This document shows, one piece after another, positions 27,203 through 36,258 of a stretch of DNA of 64,000 nucleotides. The stretch comes from Desulfatibacillum sp. (GTDB taxonomy: Bacteria > Desulfobacterota > Desulfobacteria > Desulfobacterales > Desulfatibacillaceae): positions 93,423 to 157,422 of the forward strand of contig JAEINP010000005.1 in the NCBI GenBank assembly GCA_016342355.1. Direction: 5' to 3'. The stretch's first letter is position 1, and every line of letters begins with the position of its first letter. A program made the translations under genes and the position numbers. The notes below the pieces were generated by a model, which had not been told where the DNA came from, did no database searches, and was given only the letters and a program-made list of their open reading frames with translations.

Positions 27203-28219
27203 TTGTCAATAAAAACCGCAATACAAGCTGTCGCCTATGAACTTCCGCCCATACGCCTCTCTTCCCAATCTATTGAAGAACAACTTCATCAGACCATGGA
27301 CCGTCTGGATATGCCCCAGCGTATTATCGAGGGATTGACAGGCATCCGGGAAAGGCGCTTATGGAACCCTGGAACCCTGGTAAGCGACTCCGCCACCCTG
27401 GCAGCCAGAAAGGTTTTGGAACAGGCTGGAATCAGTCCCCGGGACATTGGCTGCCTCATCAGCACTTCCGTATGCAAGGATTATGTGGAACCTTCGGTGG
27501 CCAGCATGGTCCACGGCAACCTGGGCCTGCCTGAAACATGCCTCAATTTTGATATTTGCAATGCCTGCCTGGGCTTCATCAATGGCATGGAAACCATCTC
27601 CCTCATGATTCAATCAGGGACCATTGACTGCGGGCTTCTTGTCAATGGAGAAAGCTCCAGGGAACCTATTGAAGCCACCATTGAAAGGTTGAATAGTCCT
27701 GGCGTCACCGCTGAAACATTCCGGGAAAACTTCGCCACCCTCACATTGGGATCAGGTGCTGCGGCTATGCTTCTATGCAGGGAGGATCTTGCCACAAGCG
27801 GCCACATTATCAACGGTGGGGTAAGCCTTGCCGCCACACAGCATTGCAGGCTATGCCTGGGACAAAAAGATGGCATGACGGCGGACGCCCCCAGCGTGAT
27901 GAAACACGGAGTTGAGTTGGCAAAACGCACATGGGAAAAGGCCAGCCAATGTCTGGACAACTGGACCGATTCCACCATAGACGCCTATATTCCCCATCAG
28001 GTAAGCGCCCGCAACACCACAGTATTATCCAGGACTTTGGGGCTGGATTTGGAGAAGATGTATTTGAATTACCCCTTGCTTGGCAATATCGGGCCTGCGG
28101 CCATACCCATCACTTTGGCCATGGCCCAGGAAGTGGGAAGAGTAAAATCCGGGGATCATGTGGCCTTGCTGGGAATCGGGAGCGGACTCAATTGTTCCAT
28201 GATGAGCCTTACCTGGTGA
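27203..28219 (+). CDS. oleA: OleA-like thiolase, 3-oxoacyl-ACP synthase III superfamily
   Basis: The 338-residue protein has the KAS III fold with catalytic triad Cys122 (in NACLGFINGME), His265 (YIPHQVSARN) and Asn295 (LLGNIGPAAIP). Several segments resemble OleA from Xanthomonas rather than FabH: STSVCKDYVEPS, IERLNSPGVTAETFREN, and the C-terminus LLGIGSGLNCSMM. OleA condenses two fatty acyl-CoAs head to head to a beta-keto acid, the first step of long-chain olefin formation. OleB, OleC and OleD are not nearby. The start is uncertain: TTG 27203 follows GGGGGG closely, and TTG 27179 is the earliest alternative. Confidence 0.78.
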   Translation: MSIKTAIQAVAYELPPIRLSSQSIEEQLHQTMDRLDMPQRIIEGLTGIRERRLWNPGTLVSDSATLAARKVLEQAGISPRDIGCLISTSVCKDYVEPSVASMVHGNLGLPETCLNFDICNACLGFINGMETISLMIQSGTIDCGLLVNGESSREPIEATIERLNSPGVTAETFRENFATLTLGSGAAAMLLCREDLATSGHIINGGVSLAATQHCRLCLGQKDGMTADAPSVMKHGVELAKRTWEKASQCLDNWTDSTIDAYIPHQVSARNTTVLSRTLGLDLEKMYLNYPLLGNIGPAAIPITLAMAQEVGRVKSGDHVALLGIGSGLNCSMMSLTW

Positions 28220-28369
28220 TTTTTCGGCCACGGATTGCCTTTGACGGGACAATAGTGGTATTCATAATACGGGTTATAGACAAGGGAGTGAATGCTTGGG
28301 AATAATCAGGTATTCTATTCCTTAAACGCAACCAGGAACTTTTTTCAAAATGCTGGAGACAGGGTCGTT

Positions 28370-29062
28370 ATGAAACTTTCGGTTGTAATTCCGGTGTACA
28401 ATGAAATTGATACCCTCCGGGAACTCCTGGACGCGGTTTTTGCCGTGGAACTGGACCTGGAAAAAGAGATCATTGCCGTGGATGATTGTTCCACAGATGG
28501 GACAACTGATCTGCTCGTAAAGTTAAGCGAGGAGTTGGGCATTAAAGTCCAGTATCATAAAATCAACCAGGGCAAAGGCGCAGCCCTTAGAACCGGTTTT
28601 AATGCTTCCACTGGTGATATTATCATCATTCAGGACGCAGATCTGGAATACGACCCCAACGAATACTCCAAACTCCTGGCGCCCATTATTAAAGGAAAGG
28701 CGGACGTGGTGTATGGCTCCCGCTTTATCGGAGGCGAGTCTCACAGGGTCCTGTATTTCTGGCACTCAATAGGCAATAAATTCCTGACCCTTCTGTCCAA
28801 CATGTTCACCAATCTCAACCTCACGGACATGGAGGTCTGTTACAAGGTGTTCACCAAGGACGTTCTTTCCAAATTGACGGTTTGTGAAGACCGGTTTGGA
28901 TTTGAGCCGGAAATTACTGCCAAGGTGTCCCGGTTGGGTTGCCGAATTTACGAGGTGGGCATTTCCTACTCAGGCCGTACCTATTCAGAAGGCAAAAAGA
29001 TAGGTTGGAAAGATGGAATCAGAGCCATTTGGTGTATCCTCAAGTACAATCTTTTTACCTGA
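28370..29062 (+). CDS. Glycosyltransferase family 2
   Basis: The 230-residue protein is a cytoplasmic GT-A glycosyltransferase like dolichyl- or polyprenyl-phosphate mannosyltransferases. It shows [15 protein letters not shown], the acidic [15 protein letters not shown], the DxD-type [15 protein letters not shown] and [11 protein letters not shown]. No membrane helix follows the catalytic domain, as in single-domain DPM1-type enzymes. It probably makes a polyprenyl-linked sugar donor for the following membrane glycosyltransferases (inference). The start was placed at ATG 28370, as the frame upstream has no homology. Confidence 0.9.
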   Translation: MKLSVVIPVYNEIDTLRELLDAVFAVELDLEKEIIAVDDCSTDGTTDLLVKLSEELGIKVQYHKINQGKGAALRTGFNASTGDIIIIQDADLEYDPNEYSKLLAPIIKGKADVVYGSRFIGGESHRVLYFWHSIGNKFLTLLSNMFTNLNLTDMEVCYKVFTKDVLSKLTVCEDRFGFEPEITAKVSRLGCRIYEVGISYSGRTYSEGKKIGWKDGIRAIWCILKYNLFT

Positions 29063-29072
29063 AAGCCATATC

Positions 29073-30725
29073 ATGAAAAAAGACAAAGCGGCATCGCTGC
29101 TCATTGGCCTGGGCTTTTTGGCATATCTTGCGCCTGTGCTGATTCTGTGCGCCACCCCGCCCTTTGCCAGGGACGCCTTGATTCATCATTTGGCCATCCC
29201 CAAAATATGGTTGCGTTCCGGGGGGATGTGCGAAATCCCCTGGGCGCCGTATTCCTACCATCCCATGAACCTGCAGTTGTTGTATTGGGCCTGCCTTTTT
29301 TTCAAGTCTGACATAGCCCCCAAGTTCGTCAACATGGCTTTTGGCCTGGGAACAGGCTTATTGATTTTTTCATATTTAAGGACAAGGGTTTCCTTGGCCT
29401 GGGCCGGATTCGGGTCTTTGTTTTTCCTCACTGTTCCGGTTATTCTCAAGCTCCAGACCACCGTGTACGTGGACTTGGGCCTGGCTTTTTTTATCAGTGC
29501 CAGTGTGCTTGTTTTGTTAAAATGGATGGACCAGGGCTACGGGTTCAACCGGTGGCTTGTGTTGGCCGCCTTTTGCATGGGGCTGGCAGTGGGAACCAAG
29601 CCCAACGGGCTGCTTGCCTGGGGGCTGGTGTGCATGCTTTTGGTTTTTTTCGCAGCTCGGGATAATGCCCAATCGCAATGGAAGGCGATATGGTGGGGCG
29701 GACTGTTTTTCCTCATAACCCTGTTAGTGGTAAGCCCCTGGTATATAAAAAATTACCTATTGACAGGGAATCCTTTTTATCCCTTGTTTGCATCAGGAAG
29801 TTCGGCCTATCCCCTTTTATCCAATGACAAAGTGGGGGCTGATCTCAGCATATTTTATCTCAGGCAACAACTGTACGGGGAAGGGTTATTGGATTATATC
29901 CTGATTCCGGTACGGTTGTTTTTCAGCGGACAGGACGACACTCCCCAATTTTTCGATGGAGTGTTGAATCCCCTTTTACTGGTTTTGGCGCCTTTTGCTT
30001 TTGGCTTGAAATCCCAAAGAAAACATACTGTTTTCATGGGGCTTTTCTGTCTGCTTTTTCTCATTCTGGCTTTTTTGAAAAGCGTGCCCAGAGTGCGCTA
30101 TGTGGTTTGTATAGTCCCGTTCTTAGCCATTATGGCGACCATGGGACTGGTTTACATGCAGACCCTGACTGCCCGTGCCGGATTAGGAAAAAAAATCTTC
30201 CAGGTCTGGTTGCCTGTCCTGATAGCTGTTCTTGGCTTGGGCTATAACGCACGGTATCTGCACACATATTTTCTTAAAGTTAATCCCATGCCTTATGTGC
30301 TGGGACAGGAATCACGGGACACATTCCTGGAAAAGCATGTAGGGGAATACAAAGTGGTCAAGTTCATTAACGAAAATCTGCCCAAGGATGCCAGGATCAT
30401 GCTGCTGTATATGGGCAGGCGCGGCTATTATCTGGATCGGGACTATTTTCATTGTAATGTTGGGGGATTGCGGGAAGTCACTCAAATAGTCCAGGATGTT
30501 CTGGATGGAAAATCCTCTGCGGAAAGGCTGCGCTCATATGGAGGGACCCATGTGCTTATGAAAACGGATTTCCTTTTGAAAGAGGTGGCTCACAAGTATG
30601 ACCAAGCCCAGGTAGAGCTTTTTGTCGACCGTTTTCAAAAGGAAAATACGTTTCTTTTTCAGGATTTCCCATATGCTGTTTTAAAAATTGGGAGAGCCCC
30701 CGGCCAACCTATGGAAAATAGATAA
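29073..30725 (+). CDS. Multi-pass membrane glycosyltransferase, PMT/ArnT (GT-C) type
   Basis: The 550-residue protein has about eleven membrane helices and a C-terminal soluble part. The first extracytoplasmic loop contains FARDALIHHLAIPKIWLRSG, which resembles the Asp-containing loop of GT-C enzymes that use polyprenyl-phosphate sugars, followed by YSYHPMNLQLLYW. The soluble tail contains FINENLPKDARIMLLYMGR. It starts 10 bases after the GT2 gene, so donor synthesis and transfer are probably coupled. Acceptor unknown. Its last 17 bases overlap the opposite-strand gene. Confidence 0.82.
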   Translation: MKKDKAASLLIGLGFLAYLAPVLILCATPPFARDALIHHLAIPKIWLRSGGMCEIPWAPYSYHPMNLQLLYWACLFFKSDIAPKFVNMAFGLGTGLLIFSYLRTRVSLAWAGFGSLFFLTVPVILKLQTTVYVDLGLAFFISASVLVLLKWMDQGYGFNRWLVLAAFCMGLAVGTKPNGLLAWGLVCMLLVFFAARDNAQSQWKAIWWGGLFFLITLLVVSPWYIKNYLLTGNPFYPLFASGSSAYPLLSNDKVGADLSIFYLRQQLYGEGLLDYILIPVRLFFSGQDDTPQFFDGVLNPLLLVLAPFAFGLKSQRKHTVFMGLFCLLFLILAFLKSVPRVRYVVCIVPFLAIMATMGLVYMQTLTARAGLGKKIFQVWLPVLIAVLGLGYNARYLHTYFLKVNPMPYVLGQESRDTFLEKHVGEYKVVKFINENLPKDARIMLLYMGRRGYYLDRDYFHCNVGGLREVTQIVQDVLDGKSSAERLRSYGGTHVLMKTDFLLKEVAHKYDQAQVELFVDRFQKENTFLFQDFPYAVLKIGRAPGQPMENR

Positions 30726-32262
30726 AATCATCGAGTTGGGGCCTGACAAATCCCGGATTTTTGAATCTGGCGAAAACCTCCTTGTTAAACGCGTTATCCC
30801 GCAAAAAAAGAATCGCCGTGTCGTCCGCATGGAATATTTTCCAAGGCCCGTTTTCATTGGCGACTTTTCGAAAAAAGCGGGTATTAGGAGCCAGGAGAAT
30901 ATCCCCGGGATATTTTTCCAGACGATTCCAATGGCCAGGGTAGGCAAATGCGATAAAGTGGTCCTGGATTACTGATTCGGGGTAGGAGGTTCTGAATCGT
31001 CCGTCGATGGAAATCTGCATGTTGGGATACAAGTGCCATAGGGCGAATTCCCCCCAGTCAAAGGGAAGAATAAGATTGCCCTTCACGTTGTTCGCTTTCA
31101 AATACCGGACTGCTTGCACGGGATAGTAATTAGGGTCCACCAGAATACGCATATTCGTATTCTGGTATATCCGGACCAGCTTGTATGATTGAAAAATGCC
31201 TGCAGTCGCAAAGGCCATTACCAGAATGCCCAGAGTGAGGGAGGTTATGACCACGTTGGGAAATTTTTTTTTCAGATCCGCCGCCACTTCTCCAGCCCAA
31301 TCAACCAACCACGGGGCGGCTATGATGGCGAAAAAGGGCAAGTGCCGTACATGGCGCATGGCTGCGTACATGGTGAATAATATGCAAACAGTCTCCCAAT
31401 GGCGGATTTTTTTTGATTTTGTGACAATGGCGCCCAGAAATAAAAGCATCAGGGCTTTGCCCTGCCAATGGGAAAAATCCGTCAAGAACAAAGGCTCCCA
31501 TTCGCTGATGGGGCGGGGTATGGATAAGGTTTGGACAAAAAAAACCAGCAATTTGTATCCATAGGGATTAACAAGGGGAGCTGCAAAGGTGAGAATGGTC
31601 CAGAACCATAAGTTCTTTATGGAAAAGTTCTTTTTGCCTGTCACCCATTGCATGAGGGTTTCCCATCCTGCGGCCAAACCCAATACCACCACGCCCATCA
31701 AAAAGCCCCCGTGCAACTGCACCCATAGGATGGTCGCCAAGGGTAGAATAAAGAGGAGGTTTTTCCTCCCTGAAAAAAATTCTCTCAGCACCACAACAAA
31801 AACACCAAAAAACAGGAAGGAAAACACCTGGGGCCGGACATTAAAACCCGGGGACACAACAAACACGGCCAGGGAGACTATAAGGGCGATAGCCACGGGC
31901 GGCTGGTTCCGGCTGGCATAAAAAAGCAAGGCCGCCAGGCCCAGGCCAATCAGCAGTTTTCCCATAAGAAGACCGGCGTCTCCCAGATTGTCGTAGGTAA
32001 GCCAAAATAGCAGCTCGGTCAGCCATTCATGGTTGATCCACAAATGGCCAAAGGCGGTAAATGAGTATGGGTCCGTGGCATGAAGCCCTCCATTTTCCAC
32101 AAGGGCTTGGCCGAATTTTAGGTGGCCCCACAAGTCCGGGTCTGCCATGACCAGGGAAAAAGAACGCAAAGCGCTTGCAATTGTCAAAAAATAGGCGGCA
32201 TATTTAAGCAGCTTGGCCCACGGGGAGGAATTGGAATAAGCAGGATTCAGAAGATTTTCCAT
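30709..32262 (-). CDS. Multi-pass membrane protein, GT-C-like
   Basis: The 517-residue protein has about ten helices. The N-terminal loop reads MADPDLWGHLKFGQALVENG, then DPYSFTAFGHLWINHEWLTE, a pattern seen in GT-C-like membrane proteins; the Asp-Pro-Asp could be the catalytic or metal site. The C-terminal soluble domain includes WGEFALWHLYPNMQISIDGR. The specific activity is not known to me. It faces the opposite way to its neighbours, and its 3' end overlaps the preceding gene by 17 bases, so both stop codons lie inside the partner. Confidence 0.75.
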   Translation of the reverse strand: MENLLNPAYSNSSPWAKLLKYAAYFLTIASALRSFSLVMADPDLWGHLKFGQALVENGGLHATDPYSFTAFGHLWINHEWLTELLFWLTYDNLGDAGLLMGKLLIGLGLAALLFYASRNQPPVAIALIVSLAVFVVSPGFNVRPQVFSFLFFGVFVVVLREFFSGRKNLLFILPLATILWVQLHGGFLMGVVVLGLAAGWETLMQWVTGKKNFSIKNLWFWTILTFAAPLVNPYGYKLLVFFVQTLSIPRPISEWEPLFLTDFSHWQGKALMLLFLGAIVTKSKKIRHWETVCILFTMYAAMRHVRHLPFFAIIAAPWLVDWAGEVAADLKKKFPNVVITSLTLGILVMAFATAGIFQSYKLVRIYQNTNMRILVDPNYYPVQAVRYLKANNVKGNLILPFDWGEFALWHLYPNMQISIDGRFRTSYPESVIQDHFIAFAYPGHWNRLEKYPGDILLAPNTRFFRKVANENGPWKIFHADDTAILFLRDNAFNKEVFARFKNPGFVRPQLDDFIYFP

Positions 32263-32357
32263 GGTTGCGGCTCAGCTCAAAAGAGTTTTAGGGTTGTTGC
32301 GCAAGACAATTTTTTTTACTATATCACAATTAATACACTTTAAAAAAGGATTGATCA

Positions 32358-34100
32358 TTGAAGATAGAAATCCCGGCCACCAGGTTTATAGCTGTGAGCC
32401 TTATTTTGGGGTTGCTTCTGATTGGATTCATGCCTGTTATGTTTAACCAATCCTTTGTCTGGGATGATGAATTAAATATCTGCCAAAACAGCCGGATGCT
32501 CGCTCCGGATTTGGAAGGCATTTGCGGATTCTGGACGGCGCCGTACATGAACATGTACATCCCAGCCACCTATACGGCGTGGAGTGCTGTTTCCCTGGCA
32601 GGCCAGGCCTTGGGCCTACATGACTCGGGAGGTCCCCTTAATGCATGGCTTTTTCATATCATCAATCTTTTTCTGCATCTTATTAATGGGGTATTGATTT
32701 TTATCCTGTTGGAAAAGCTAGTAAAAAATCGATTCGCCGCCTGTGTGGGAGCGCTGTTTTTCGCCCTGCATCCTGTCCAGGCAGAGGCTGTTTCCTATAT
32801 TACAGAGTTGAAAACCCTTTTGGCCTTTGCCTTTTCCTTTTTAAGTATTAACCTTTATTATTCGAACCGACTTAAAACGGAAAACGGGGAAAAGGTCTTG
32901 GGCTCCCATGTCCTGGCGCTGGCGCTTTTTGTGCTCGCCTTGCTTTCCAAGCCCGTAGCCGTGGTGGTTCCATTTTTTCTATTTGTAATCAACCTGTTGA
33001 TCTTCAATCAGGACTTACGCAAGAACCTCCAGACCACTGCGCCTTGGTTCTTGATCGTCATCCCTTTTATATTATTGACAAAAAATGTCCAACCCCCGTA
33101 CTCGTTCCAGTTTGTGCCATCATTTGGGCAACGCATTTTATTATATGGGGATGCAGTAGCCCATTATTTCTACAAGGCTGTTTTTCCATGGCCGTTGGGC
33201 CTAGATTATGGCCGCACGCCGGAAAAGGTTCTAGGACAGTGGTGGGCATATGCCGCCTGGATCGTTCCGGCCCTGGTTGCAGGAAGCCTGCTGCTTTCCG
33301 GCAAACGAGCCAGGCCGTATTTGGCGGGAGTGCTGATTTTTATTATAGGTTTCGGGCCTGTTTCCGGTTTGGTGCCCTTCATTTTCCAAACCATATCCAC
33401 CGTGGCGGACCGGTACATGTACTTTCCCATGTTTGGCCTGGGCCTGACTGCGGCGTTTTTGTTGTCCCGGCATTCAAAAAACCTGACCAAAGGCATAGCC
33501 ATAGGGGTTTTGATTCTGTTGGCAATGGGCGTTAATGCCCAGGTACGGACATGGGGCGACAACCTAAGACTATATACCCAAGGAGTAAAAGTTAATCCAC
33601 GTAGCGCCATTTCCTATAATAACCTGGCAGCCAATTACGTTCACAATTCATTCGAAGGGGTTATCTATTACCATCGGGCTTTAACCATAAAGCCCGATTA
33701 TCTAATGGCTGCCCGCAACCTGTGCGCCAGTGTGCTGTTCCTGAGAAAGGAGCAGCCCGGAGTAAATCTGGACCTTTTGATAAAACCGGATAAAAAGGCG
33801 GAGGCTGATTTGTTTTTCCGTAAGGCTGTGGAATTTGCCGGGGCAGGGGACTATGCCCGAAGTTGTCTGTGGATGGGTAAATCCATGGTTATCAATATGT
33901 TTAATTCCAAGATATTAAACAATTACGCAGTGCTAAGCTGGAAATTGAATGACTTTAAAACCGCCCGGCCACTCCTTGAACTGGCTGCGGACCTGGCCCC
34001 GGACGATCCTGACATTGCAAAAAACCTTCTCCTTACTTTACCAGGGCAGGACTCAAGTGATACAAAAGCCGAAGACTTTATATTTTTCAATACACCATAA
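32358..34100 (+). CDS. TMTC-like membrane protein with C-terminal TPR-type repeats
   Basis: This 580-residue protein begins with TTG 32358, supported by AAAGGA 7 bases upstream. About twelve helices follow an N-terminal loop with FVWDDELNI (acidic pair). The motif HPVQAEAVSYITELKTLLAF resembles that of TMTC/O-mannosyltransferase-type proteins. The last 180 residues form TPR-like helical pairs (NLAANYVHNSFEGVIYYHRA, NNYAVLSWKLNDFKTARPLL). A GT-C glycosyltransferase with TPR acceptor recognition is the likely reading (family inference). It is separated by 13 bases from the GT9 gene and shares its strand. Confidence 0.8.
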   Translation: MKIEIPATRFIAVSLILGLLLIGFMPVMFNQSFVWDDELNICQNSRMLAPDLEGICGFWTAPYMNMYIPATYTAWSAVSLAGQALGLHDSGGPLNAWLFHIINLFLHLINGVLIFILLEKLVKNRFAACVGALFFALHPVQAEAVSYITELKTLLAFAFSFLSINLYYSNRLKTENGEKVLGSHVLALALFVLALLSKPVAVVVPFFLFVINLLIFNQDLRKNLQTTAPWFLIVIPFILLTKNVQPPYSFQFVPSFGQRILLYGDAVAHYFYKAVFPWPLGLDYGRTPEKVLGQWWAYAAWIVPALVAGSLLLSGKRARPYLAGVLIFIIGFGPVSGLVPFIFQTISTVADRYMYFPMFGLGLTAAFLLSRHSKNLTKGIAIGVLILLAMGVNAQVRTWGDNLRLYTQGVKVNPRSAISYNNLAANYVHNSFEGVIYYHRALTIKPDYLMAARNLCASVLFLRKEQPGVNLDLLIKPDKKAEADLFFRKAVEFAGAGDYARSCLWMGKSMVINMFNSKILNNYAVLSWKLNDFKTARPLLELAADLAPDDPDIAKNLLLTLPGQDSSDTKAEDFIFFNTP

Positions 34101-34113
34101 ATCAGGATGAGCC

Positions 34114-35349
34114 ATGAACGTTGACCTCATGCGAAAAATCGACCGCTATGCGGGCATTCCCTTATGCTTCGCCATGACCCTGCTTACCAAAGGCCTGAGG
34201 GCCGTCTGGCCTGCCAGGCGAAAGCCGGTCAAGAACGTCCTTTTTGTTGAATTATCCGAAATGGGCAGCGTGATCCTGGCAGATCCTGCCATCAAAAAGG
34301 CCAGGGATGTTCTGAAAGCCCAGGTATATTTCGCCATATTCCAGCGTAACCAGAAAAGTCTGGAGATTTTGAACACCATTCCCGGTGAAAACGTGTTCGG
34401 AATCCGAAGCGGTTCTTTTTGGGAACTTACGGTGGACTGCCTGCGCTTTTTGGCCTGGACCCGTAAAAAAAATATTGATACCGTTATAGATCTTGAATTA
34501 TTTTCACGGGTTACAGCTTTACTCTGCGGCATGTGCGGCGCCGATAAAATTGTGGGATATCATGCCTTTCACACTGAGGGGTTATATCGGGGCGACATGA
34601 TCACCCACAGAACAGCTTACAATCCCCATATACATATTTCCAAGAATTTCATTGCTTTGGTGAACGCGCTCAAGACCGCCAATCCCGAAGAGGTTCCTTT
34701 TTCAAAAACTTTGATCAAGGACGAGGAAATCCGCCTGGACAAGGTGGTTCCCAAGTCGGAAGCCCTGGACTTCATGCGCCGAAAGATCGCGGATCTGCAT
34801 GAAGGGTATGCCCCTGAAACCCACCGGCTTGTATTGGTCAATCCCAATGCCGGGGAATTACTGCCCCAACGGCGTTGGATGCCGGAAAATTTTGTTGCGG
34901 TCATGAAAATGGTCCTGGAAGCACATGAGGACGTGTTGGTGCTCATTACCGGAGATCCTTCGGAACAAACCGAGGCGGACGATCTCAAGGCGCGGGTGAA
35001 TAGCGACCGGTGCGTAAATTTTGCCGGACAATGCCAGTTGACAGAGTTGCCGGTGCTGTATTCGCTTTCAACGCTCATGCTTACCAATGATTCCGGGCCC
35101 GCCCATTTTGCCGCAGTGACCTCCATGCCCACTTATGTGATTTTCGGCCCCGAAACTCCGGCCCTGTATGGTTCCCTGGGCAATTGCATACCTATATTCG
35201 CCGGTTTGGCCTGCTCGCCGTGCGTGAGCGCCGCTAATCATCGCAAAACTCCGTGTACGGATAATGTCTGTCTCAAGGTCATCACCCCGGAATTGGTATT
35301 CGGGCTTTTAGGCCAAACCCTGGAAGGGGGAATCCAAACCGGGTCTTGA
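34114..35349 (+). CDS. Glycosyltransferase family 9, heptosyltransferase-like
   Basis: The 411-residue protein has the GT-B fold of ADP-heptose:LPS heptosyltransferases. Hallmarks are VNPNAGELLPQRRWMPENFV and TNDSGPAHFAAVTSMPTYVIFGP, where the nucleotide-sugar site forms. It adds a sugar to a lipopolysaccharide core or another surface polysaccharide in the cytoplasm. A cysteine-rich C-terminus (CSPCVSAANHRKTPC) resembles other members. It follows the TMTC-like gene after 13 bases, with AGGATGAG as Shine-Dalgarno. The donor sugar cannot be inferred. Confidence 0.88.
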   Translation: MNVDLMRKIDRYAGIPLCFAMTLLTKGLRAVWPARRKPVKNVLFVELSEMGSVILADPAIKKARDVLKAQVYFAIFQRNQKSLEILNTIPGENVFGIRSGSFWELTVDCLRFLAWTRKKNIDTVIDLELFSRVTALLCGMCGADKIVGYHAFHTEGLYRGDMITHRTAYNPHIHISKNFIALVNALKTANPEEVPFSKTLIKDEEIRLDKVVPKSEALDFMRRKIADLHEGYAPETHRLVLVNPNAGELLPQRRWMPENFVAVMKMVLEAHEDVLVLITGDPSEQTEADDLKARVNSDRCVNFAGQCQLTELPVLYSLSTLMLTNDSGPAHFAAVTSMPTYVIFGPETPALYGSLGNCIPIFAGLACSPCVSAANHRKTPCTDNVCLKVITPELVFGLLGQTLEGGIQTGS

Positions 35350-35466
35350 CAGTCAGCGTTGACAATCATATTGATAATTGGCAATACACACATAAAAAAT
35401 GACGAGGGTTCCTGGCAACAGGGCTCGATAAAGGGGTCTTAGTTAGTGACTATCAAGGAGGATACT

Positions 35467-36255
35467 ATGGATTGGGGAATGGCAAACCGCATGGCGCAAC
35501 TTTTTAAAAATGGCCGTTGCATGTTTATGCCCATTGATCACGGATATTTTCAAGGACCCACCAGAAAGCTGGAATGCCCGGCTGAAACAGTGGCGCCCCT
35601 TATGGATTACGCGGAAGCCCTGTTTGTGACCCGGGGCGTTTTAAGATCCTGCATTGATCCCATGACTTCCAAACCCGTTGTTCTGCGGGTATCCGGCGGT
35701 CCCAGCGTGATCGGTCCGGACCTGGCTGACGAAGGCCTGACCACGGCCATCGAGGATGTGATCCGCATCAATGCCTCGGCCATGGGCCTCTCCATTTTTG
35801 TGGGAACGCAATACGAAAAGCAATCCATCCTCAACTTGGCCAAACTGGTCAACGAAGGGGAAAAATACGGCATTCCGGTCATGGCTGTCACGGCTGTAGG
35901 CAAGGAACTGGAAAAGCGGGACGCTCGTTATCTGGCCCTGTGCTGCCGCATTGCTGCGGAAATGGGCGCACGGGTGGTTAAAACCTATTGGTGCGAAAAT
36001 TTTGAAAAGGTTATCCAGGGATGCCCCGTGCCGGTGATTATGGCGGGCGGCCCCAAGGTGGCGGACCGGGGAGTCCTGGAATTTGTCCATGACGGCATGT
36101 CCAAGGGCGCAGTGGGCGTGAATCTGGGCCGGAACATCTGGCAGCACGACTATCCCGTGCCTATGATGCGGTCTTTGCGGGCAATCATCCATGAGAACGC
36201 TTCCGTGGACGAAGCCTGGGAAATGTTCAACAACCTTAAAAACGAGTGTGTCTGA
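35467..36255 (+). CDS. LsrF/DeoC-like class I aldolase or thiolase
   Basis: This 262-residue TIM-barrel protein resembles LsrF, which cleaves 3-hydroxy-2,4-pentadione 5-phosphate with CoA in autoinducer-2 degradation. Shared segments are MDWGMANRMAQLF, PIDHGYFQGPTRKLE, VTRGVLRS, and IAAEMGARVVKTYWCE with the Schiff-base Lys172 and GRNIWQHDYPVPMMRSL. Other lsr genes are absent, and the partner is a zinc dehydrogenase, so the substrate is probably another keto-sugar phosphate (inference). AAGGAGG lies 6 bases before the ATG. It begins a three-gene unit. Confidence 0.85.
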   Translation: MDWGMANRMAQLFKNGRCMFMPIDHGYFQGPTRKLECPAETVAPLMDYAEALFVTRGVLRSCIDPMTSKPVVLRVSGGPSVIGPDLADEGLTTAIEDVIRINASAMGLSIFVGTQYEKQSILNLAKLVNEGEKYGIPVMAVTAVGKELEKRDARYLALCCRIAAEMGARVVKTYWCENFEKVIQGCPVPVIMAGGPKVADRGVLEFVHDGMSKGAVGVNLGRNIWQHDYPVPMMRSLRAIIHENASVDEAWEMFNNLKNECV

Positions 36256-36258
36256 TTT

